From contig WQVT01000031.1 in the NCBI GenBank assembly GCA_009785715.1, forward strand, positions 1-11,225: a stretch of 11,225 nucleotides of DNA, given 5' to 3'. The DNA comes from Acidimicrobiaceae bacterium (GTDB lineage Bacteria; Actinomycetota; Acidimicrobiia; Acidimicrobiales; Palsa-688). This document shows, one piece after another, positions 7,436 through 11,225 of the stretch. A program made the position numbers and the translations under genes. The first letter of the stretch is position 1. Each line of letters starts with the position of its first letter. The notes under the pieces were generated by a model. The model had not been told where the DNA came from, did not search any database, and was given only the letters and a program-made list of their open reading frames with translations.

Positions 7436-7443
7436 CTATCGGA

Positions 7444-8514
7444 TCAGGCGCCGGCGGCGAAGTCCTCCACCATCCGGTGTGCCTCGTCGTCGTGGTACTG
7501 CACCGCAGGCGACTTCATGAAGTACGCCGAGGCGGACTCGACGGGCCCGCCCTGACCGCGGTCCTTGGCCAACTTGGCACACCGCAGGGCGTCGATGATC
7601 ACGCCGGCGGAGTTGGGCGAGTCCCAGACCTCGAGCTTGAGCTCGATGTTCAGGGGCACATCGCCGAAGTTCCGTCCCTCGAGTCGGATGTAGGCCCACT
7701 TGCGGTCGTCCAACCAGGCCACGTGATCGGACGGGCCGATGTGGACGTCGTGGGCGTTGATTCCGTGATCGATCTGGCTCGTGACCGACTGCGTCTTCGA
7801 GATCTTCTTCGACTCCAGACGCTCCCGCTCGAGCATGTTCTTGAAGTCCATGTTCCCACCGACGTTGAGCTGGTAGGTCCGGTCCAGGACGAGCCCACGG
7901 TCCTCGTAGAGCCGGGCGAGGATCCGGTGGACGATGGTCGCGCCGACCTGGCTCTTGATGTCGTCGCCGACGATCGGCACGCCGGCATCGGTGAACTTCT
8001 TGGCCCATACGGGGTCGCTGGCGATGAAGACCGGGATGGCGTTCACGAACGCAACCTTGGCGTCGATGCAGGCCTGCGCATAGTGCTTCTGCGCCACCTC
8101 CGAGCCCACCGGCAGGTAGGCGATCAGGACGTCCGCCGCCGAGGCGCGCAGCTCCTCGGCCACATCGACAGGCTCCAGCGGCGACTCTTCGATCGTTTCC
8201 CGGTAGTACTTGCCCAGCCCGTCGAAGGTCGGGCCCCGGTGCACGGTGACGCCGATGTCCCCGACGGAGGCGAAGCGAATGGTGTTGTTCTGCCCCGCGA
8301 AGATCGCCTTGCCCAGGTCGAGACCGACCTTTGCGGCGTCGACATCGAAGGCGGCGACGAACTCCACGTCACCGACGTGGTAGCCGCCCAACTCGACGTG
8401 CATCAGGCCGGGGACCGTCTCTGCCGGATCGGCGTTGCGGTAGTACTCAACTCCCTGGACAAGGGAGCTCGCGCAGTTACCGATTCCGGCAATGGCGACC
8501 TTGATCTTGCTCAT
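7444..8514 (-). CDS. ino1: Inositol-3-phosphate synthase (actinobacterial/archaeal type)
   Basis: Converts glucose 6-phosphate to 1D-myo-inositol 3-phosphate using NAD. This is the first step to phosphatidylinositol lipids and, in many actinobacteria, mycothiol. At 356 aa it is close to the M. tuberculosis enzyme (about 367). The Rossmann loop is AGIGNCASSL (9-18). Conserved segments include VGDDIKSQVGATI (182-194), LNVGGNMDFKNML (216-228), the lysine-rich SKKISKTQ (235-242) and WDSPNSAGVIIDALRCAKLA (298-317). The K187 and K236/K237/K240 region corresponds to the active-site lysines of the family. ATG 8514 overlaps the padR TGA by 4 bases (ATGA), with GAGGAG at 8531-8526 about 11 nt upstream inside padR. 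It is therefore the second gene of a padR-ino1 operon and is probably controlled by that regulator. Confidence 0.97.
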   Translation of the reverse strand: MSKIKVAIAGIGNCASSLVQGVEYYRNADPAETVPGLMHVELGGYHVGDVEFVAAFDVDAAKVGLDLGKAIFAGQNNTIRFASVGDIGVTVHRGPTFDGLGKYYRETIEESPLEPVDVAEELRASAADVLIAYLPVGSEVAQKHYAQACIDAKVAFVNAIPVFIASDPVWAKKFTDAGVPIVGDDIKSQVGATIVHRILARLYEDRGLVLDRTYQLNVGGNMDFKNMLERERLESKKISKTQSVTSQIDHGINAHDVHIGPSDHVAWLDDRKWAYIRLEGRNFGDVPLNIELKLEVWDSPNSAGVIIDALRCAKLAKDRGQGGPVESASAYFMKSPAVQYHDDEAHRMVEDFAAGA

Positions 8515-9287
8515 ACGGTGCTGTTCTCCTCATCAGTGCGGGGCCGGATACCCGACAGGCTCGGCCGGTAGATCCCCGCGTTGGTCGGTGCCGGCGTGCC
8601 GGCACGGGTGGTTGTGGTGCTGCTGGATGTGGTGCTGGGTGCCTCGGGTCCGCCCGATGATCCGGGGCCCGGAAGCGGTGTGGCGGATTCGACCGCCGCT
8701 TCGCGTTCGGCGCGCAGGAGGCGGTCGATCCACGAGAGGTCGTGCTCGGTGGCCTCCCGGTCGTGCTCGAGCAGGCTTCGGGCGTAGCTGTCCAGCCGGT
8801 CCCGGCTGTTGCGGATCCTGGTCGAGAGGCGACCGAGTCGGTCATCGAGGGTTGCCCGCCGGCGCTCGAGCATTCCGATACGGGCTCCGGGCGGCAGGTA
8901 CCGGGCGAAGGCCAGACGGAGGTTGAACTGCCGCTCGTCTTCCGCAGTCGTGCTCTCGGTGCCGAGCAACTCGGCGAACATCTGCTCGCCTCGTGCGGTG
9001 ATCCCATAGACCTTGCGACCCCGGGTTGCCTTGGTCGGCGGACGCCGAGCCCGGAAGGCCGCCAGCTCACCTCCCAGTGAGCCGGTGAGGGGGATCGGCT
9101 TCCCGGCCGAGGGGTCTTCGATGACGACGACCGCGCCCGCCCGCTGTAGGCGGCCGAGCGCCGGGTAGAGCGAACCGAAGGAGACCCCGCTGCGTGTGCC
9201 GCCGAGGGTGTCCACCAGGCGCTTCTTCAGCTCGTAGCCGTGAAGCTGCTGCTCTTTCAAGAGCCCGAGGATGGCCAACTCCAACAC
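8511..9287 (-). CDS. PadR family transcriptional regulator
   Basis: Winged-helix DNA-binding repressor, 258 aa from GTG 9287. It starts with the typical LELAILGLL, then HGYELKKRL (16-24) and FGSLYPALGRLQRAGAV (37-53), the PadR recognition helix and wing. KVYGITARGEQMF (92-104) completes the winged helix. Between wing strands there is an extra segment of about 30 residues (57-90). A charged helical region (about 130-200) fits the C-terminal dimerisation helices. A Ser/Thr/Pro/Gly-rich tail (201-258) is unusual: the M. tuberculosis counterpart Rv0047c is about 180 aa. GTG 9287 is preferred over GTG 9296 and ATG 9323: it matches the family start, TAGAGT lies 7 nt upstream, and ATG 9323 falls inside the operator-like palindrome. 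It heads the padR-ino1 operon and probably regulates itself and ino1; the effector is unknown. Confidence 0.93.
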   Translation of the reverse strand: MLELAILGLLKEQQLHGYELKKRLVDTLGGTRSGVSFGSLYPALGRLQRAGAVVVIEDPSAGKPIPLTGSLGGELAAFRARRPPTKATRGRKVYGITARGEQMFAELLGTESTTAEDERQFNLRLAFARYLPPGARIGMLERRRATLDDRLGRLSTRIRNSRDRLDSYARSLLEHDREATEHDLSWIDRLLRAEREAAVESATPLPGPGSSGGPEAPSTTSSSTTTTRAGTPAPTNAGIYRPSLSGIRPRTDEENSTV

Positions 9288-9294
9288 GAGAGAC

Positions 9295-9300
9295 ACTCTA
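9295..9300 (-). promoter_or_regulatory. Putative -10 box (TAGAGT) of padR-ino1, leaderless
   Basis: TAGAGT ends 7 nt before GTG 9287. The region where a -35 would lie (about 9317-9323) is covered by the inverted repeat at 9302-9326, a layout expected for repression by promoter occlusion. Confidence 0.5.
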
Positions 9301-9301
9301 G

Positions 9302-9326
9302 GCGATGTATCGGCCCGATACATCGC
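9302..9326. promoter_or_regulatory. Perfect 12-bp inverted repeat, probable PadR operator
   Basis: Left arm GCGATGTATCGG, one central C, right arm CCGATACATCGC: all 12 pairs match. The arms contain ATGTAT and ATACAT, the half-site type known for PadR-family regulators (ATGT...ACAT). The ATGT-to-ACAT spacing here is 11 rather than the 8 described for classical PadR. It sits next to the padR -10 box, over its -35 region, and about 75 nt upstream of the DUF5318 -10. Autoregulation of padR-ino1 is inferred. Confidence 0.75.
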
Positions 9327-9399
9327 GGGCTCCGGTCCCGGATCGGGGCCCAGATCGGACTTGGAGAATCGCTCGGCCGACGGAGACGGCCGGCGCGGG

Positions 9400-9405
9400 T
9401 ATCGT
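9400..9405 (+). promoter_or_regulatory. Putative -10 box (TATCGT) of the DUF5318 gene, leaderless
   Basis: TATCGT fits TANNNT and ends 7 nt before GTG 9413, and the gene has no Shine-Dalgarno. This spacing supports GTG 9413 rather than the in-frame GTG at 9404 or the ATG at 9305. Confidence 0.45.
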
Positions 9406-9412
9406 GCGTGCC

Positions 9413-9841
9413 GTGACAGGCTTTCGACCGGAGTCCCTGAGGGGCGCCTATGTGACCGGTGAGGTGGCCGGCCACGTCGATTACCGCCTGGCGCGCAACT
9501 CCGTGGTGAGCGAGTTCCGCAAGGGTCGTCTCTCCCGCCTCGATCTCTGCGACGCCCAACCCGAGCTCCTTCGGGCGGCTACCAACGTGGGCGAGGAGTC
9601 CCGCGAGGACTGCCCGATCTGCGAGGAATCCAAGGTCCGGCTGGTCTCCTACGTCTTCGGCCGGCGGCTTCCGCCGAGCGGCCGGTGCGTGACCACCAAG
9701 GCGGAGCTGGCGCGACTCACCCAGCTCTCCGGCGACCTGACCTGCTACGTGGTCGAGGTCTGCCCGAACTGCTCCTGGAACCACCTGGCGCAGACCTTCT
9801 CGTTGGGCGGCCGGCGGCCGACGGCGAAGGAAAGCCAGTAG
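9413..9841 (+). CDS. DUF5318 family zinc-ribbon-like protein
   Basis: Small cytosolic protein of unknown function, 142 aa from GTG 9413. The family pattern as I recall it is present: DYRLARNSVVSEFRKGRLSR (23-42), LDLCDAQPELLRAATNVGEE (43-62), CPIC (67-70), VRLVSYVFG (75-83), then YVVEVCPNCSWNHL (112-125). The two CxxC pairs (C67/C70 and C117/C120) would hold one zinc ion. The frame runs upstream to ATG 9305, but that stretch crosses the operator and promoter and lacks conserved residues. In M. tuberculosis the likely counterpart Rv0049 lies near Rv0047c (PadR) and ino1. Here it is divergent from padR with 125 bp shared between them, so joint control is possible. Confidence 0.85.
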   Translation: MTGFRPESLRGAYVTGEVAGHVDYRLARNSVVSEFRKGRLSRLDLCDAQPELLRAATNVGEESREDCPICEESKVRLVSYVFGRRLPPSGRCVTTKAELARLTQLSGDLTCYVVEVCPNCSWNHLAQTFSLGGRRPTAKESQ

Positions 9842-9859
9842 GCAGACCTCCGCTCCTTT

Positions 9860-9902
9860 GACGGTTGGCCTGTGGGGCTGGCGTCTGGCGCCACCAACCG
9901 TC
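9860..9902 (+). other. Compound stem-loop between the DUF5318 gene and panB
   Basis: GACGGTTGG (9860-9868) pairs with CCAACCGTC (9894-9902). Directly against the 3' arm, TGGCG-TCTGG-CGCCA (9879-9893) forms an inner hairpin, leaving a 10-nt bulge (9869-9878) on the 5' side. It begins 19 nt after the DUF5318 stop. There is no T-run. It may be a terminator for that gene or a dyad overlapping the -35 region of the panB promoter. Confidence 0.45.
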
Positions 9903-9921
9903 GTGAGAGGGCCCACCTCGG

Positions 9922-9927
9922 TAGCCT
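9922..9927 (+). promoter_or_regulatory. Putative -10 box (TAGCCT) of panB
   Basis: TAGCCT lies 54 nt upstream of the panB GTG and would give a leader of about 45-50 nt carrying a Shine-Dalgarno. No clear -35; the 3' arm of the upstream stem-loop lies at that distance. Confidence 0.35.
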
Positions 9928-9966
9928 GAGGGACGCCGCCGGCAGCCGTGGGGCGCTGGACGGCTC

Positions 9967-9972
9967 TGGAGG
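9967..9972 (+). promoter_or_regulatory. Shine-Dalgarno GGAGGT of panB
   Basis: GGAGGT with 9 nt to GTG 9982 fixes the panB start. It is the only strong Shine-Dalgarno in the window; most other starts look leaderless or coupled. Confidence 0.8.
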
Positions 9973-9981
9973 TGCAGGAAC

Positions 9982-10911
9982 GTGTCCACTGAGGTAACCG
10001 TCCCCCGGATCCGCGGTGCCAAAGGCAGCGGCGAACGGTTGGTCATGTTGACCGCATATGACGCACCGGGAGCCCGGATCGCCGCACAGGCCGGCGTCGA
10101 CCTGATCCTCGTGGGCGACTCGATGGCGATGGTGGTGCTGGGCTACGACGACACCCTCCAGGTCGACGTCGACGACATGGCTCATCACACCGCTGCGGTT
10201 CGCCGGGGCCTTCGCGACACCGGACACCGACCGCTCGTCGTCGCGGACATGCCGTGGCTGAGCTATCACACCGGCACCGCCGACGCCGTCCGCAACGCCG
10301 CCGCCTTGATCCGCGCCGGCGCCCAGGCCGTCAAGCTGGAGGGCGGCGGCAAGAGGACGGCGGTCATCGAAGCACTGGTGGACGCCGAGATCCCGGTCGT
10401 GGGCCACCTGGGACTGACCCCCCAGTCGCTGCACGCGTTCGGGGGGTTCAAGGTCCAGGCCCGCGCACTCGAGGGAGTCCGCCAGCTCCTCGACGACGCC
10501 CGGGCGGTCACGGCCGCAGGATGCTTCGCGGTCGTGCTCGAGGGCCTTCCCTCGGAGGTGGCCGCGCTCGTGACCGACACGGTGGAGATACCGACCATCG
10601 GGATCGGAGCCGGGGTCGACTGCGATGGGCAGGTGCTCGTCTTCCATGACCTGCTCGGGTTCGAGGACCGTATCACCCCGCGGTTCGTCCGCCGGTACGC
10701 CCGACTCGGCGACGATGCCGTCCAGGCGGTGAGCGCCTGGGCGGCAGACGTGCGCAGCCGGAACTTCCCCGGGCCTTCCGAGAGCTACCACCTGAGCGCG
10801 GCGGTGGCAGCAGAGCTCGCGGACGCAGGGGCGACGCTCGAACTGCCGGCAAGGGATCGCGACGACATCGCGGGCCGGCGGTCTGCCGGCGAGGCGGCCC
10901 GAGCCAGCTAG
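9982..10911 (+). CDS. panB: 3-methyl-2-oxobutanoate hydroxymethyltransferase (ketopantoate synthase)
   Basis: Transfers a hydroxymethyl group from methylene-tetrahydrofolate to 2-oxoisovalerate, giving ketopantoate, the committed step to pantothenate and CoA. It is a cytosolic TIM-barrel enzyme. At 309 aa it is slightly longer than most bacterial forms (about 265-285) because of a charged C-terminal tail after about residue 275. Motifs in order: MLTAYDAPGARIA (22-34), DLILVGDSMAMVVLGY (40-55) with metal ligand D46, VVADMPWLSY (86-95) with D89, AVKLEGG (116-122) with E120, VVGHLGLTPQS (139-149), VVLEGLPSE (184-192) with the general-base-type E187, and IPTIGIGAG. The start is fixed by GGAGGT. 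No panC or panD is in the window, so it is not part of a visible pan operon. Confidence 0.97.
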   Translation: MSTEVTVPRIRGAKGSGERLVMLTAYDAPGARIAAQAGVDLILVGDSMAMVVLGYDDTLQVDVDDMAHHTAAVRRGLRDTGHRPLVVADMPWLSYHTGTADAVRNAAALIRAGAQAVKLEGGGKRTAVIEALVDAEIPVVGHLGLTPQSLHAFGGFKVQARALEGVRQLLDDARAVTAAGCFAVVLEGLPSEVAALVTDTVEIPTIGIGAGVDCDGQVLVFHDLLGFEDRITPRFVRRYARLGDDAVQAVSAWAADVRSRNFPGPSESYHLSAAVAAELADAGATLELPARDRDDIAGRRSAGEAARAS

Positions 10912-10919
10912 AGACCCGA

Positions 10920-10935
10920 CGATTCCGCGGAATCG
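10920..10935. terminator. Palindrome just after panB, possible terminator hairpin or operator
   Basis: CGATTCCGCGGAATCG is a perfect 16-bp palindrome starting 9 nt after the panB stop. As RNA it gives a 6-bp stem with a CGCG loop. No T-run follows, so it may act as a weak terminator or as a protein-binding site. Confidence 0.45.
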
Positions 10936-11008
10936 GCGGGTGTTGGTGGCGCAGGCGGGCGAGCGGGGTACCGAGCGTGTCGCCGGCAAGGGTGATGGTC
11001 GATGGCAC

Positions 11009-11111
11009 TTTGTGACTGATTTCCGTCCATGTGCTTGGCAACCGACGCCATTTGACCACTTCCTGCTCACATGGACGCTGATCGAGCACATGGACGCGCA
11101 TCGCTCACAAA
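11009..11111. repeat. Long imperfect inverted repeat with an internal direct repeat
   Basis: Arms 11009-11034 and 11086-11111 pair at 21 of 26 positions, plus two G.T pairs, around a 51-nt centre. The arm core is GTCCATGTGC / GCACATGGAC. CACATGGACGC also occurs as a direct repeat at 11068-11078 and 11087-11097 (period 19). The 11025-11033 arm could therefore pair with either copy. The segment is poorer in G+C than its surroundings. Its identity is unknown. Confidence 0.7.
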
Positions 11112-11172
11112 TCCCACTGAGCCCGCCGCCACAACCCACCCGCCTACACGCACCGAACCCAGACCCGTCCGG

Positions 11173-11201
11173 CCCGCCCCTCCGACCCGCAACCCCCTCC
11201 C
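11173..11201 (-). other. G-run cluster on the minus strand, quadruplex potential
   Basis: Read on the minus strand: GGG, GGGGG, GGG, GGGG, GGG with loops of 1, 4, 5 and 1 bases. It lies in the C-rich end segment, outside any gene. Confidence 0.35.
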
Positions 11202-11225
11202 GAAATCGCCCGGGCTATCCCCCGA

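Larger units (their letters stand above)
10912..11225. other. Gene-free stretch after panB with palindrome and repeats
   Basis: No frame here has convincing protein character. Contents in order: a 16-bp palindrome, a repeat-bearing segment of about 55% G+C (11001-11110, my count), and a C-rich, G-poor segment to the window edge. A frame open through here on the minus strand (11139-9745) is antisense to panB and is rejected. Confidence 0.6.

Noticed and set aside
7477..8571. 364-codon open frame on the plus strand
   Set aside because: Antisense to ino1; the long open length follows from codon bias.
9297..9323. Longer PadR start at ATG 9323
   Set aside because: The added residues fall in the 25-bp palindrome and the -10 box, and the family normally starts at LELAILGLL. 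GTG 9287 fits better.
9305..9412. N-terminal extension of DUF5318 to ATG 9305
   Set aside because: It crosses the operator and -10 box, and the extra 36 residues lack conserved character.
11009..11111. CRISPR array or integron attC site
   Set aside because: Only two direct copies with an 8-nt gap and no regular spacers, so not CRISPR. I see no paired R/L core boxes of attC type, and no integrase nearby.
9745..11139. 464-codon open frame on the minus strand
   Set aside because: Antisense to panB, and its start lies in the repeat region. No domain-like segments.

Overview
This is G+C-rich chromosomal DNA with strong G/C third-position bias and many GTG starts. The gene content points to an actinobacterium (Actinomycetota): Ino1 (inositol phosphate synthase), the actinobacterial families DUF6049 and DUF5318, a PknB-type kinase with an external domain, and an HD-domain CCA-adding enzyme. 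Several genes carry a TANNNT -10 box only 7-8 nt before a GTG codon, which suggests leaderless mRNAs, common in actinobacteria. I see no phage, transposase, CRISPR, rRNA or tRNA gene. The protein set looks like vertically inherited core genome, perhaps from an uncultured or deep-branching lineage.

Layout. Positions 1-5789 are read on the minus strand. Right to left they are a possible 26-codon leader ORF, a GNAT acetyltransferase, a large secreted/membrane DUF6049 protein, a DegV fatty-acid-binding protein, and a transmembrane Ser/Thr kinase cut by the left edge. pcnA (CCA-adding enzyme) reads divergently on the plus strand, 5997-7412. It converges on ino1, which is the second gene of a padR-ino1 operon (9287 down to 7444, minus strand). 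Divergent from padR is a DUF5318 zinc-ribbon gene (9413-9841). panB follows (9982-10911). The last 314 bases hold no convincing gene but contain a palindrome and a 26-nt-arm inverted repeat.

How the parts relate. From memory of Mycobacterium tuberculosis, pcnA-(NUDIX)-DUF6049-MurJ/pseudokinase (Rv3907c-Rv3910) and ino1-padR-...-DUF5318 (Rv0046c-Rv0049) are two conserved blocks on opposite sides of oriC. Here they are directly adjacent. MurJ is missing between DUF6049 and the kinase, and the kinase carries an external domain resembling the C-terminus of the mycobacterial MurJ/MviN pseudokinase fusion. This half is probably cell-envelope related. The ino1 operon supplies inositol phosphate for phosphatidylinositol and mycothiol-type products. 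Its PadR regulator probably represses its own operon through a perfect 12-bp inverted repeat just upstream of its -10 box. PanB makes ketopantoate for CoA.

I did not find a convincing new multi-gene system. The most notable signals are the kinase/MurJ arrangement, the PadR operator, the shared leaderless promoters and the repeat element at the right end.
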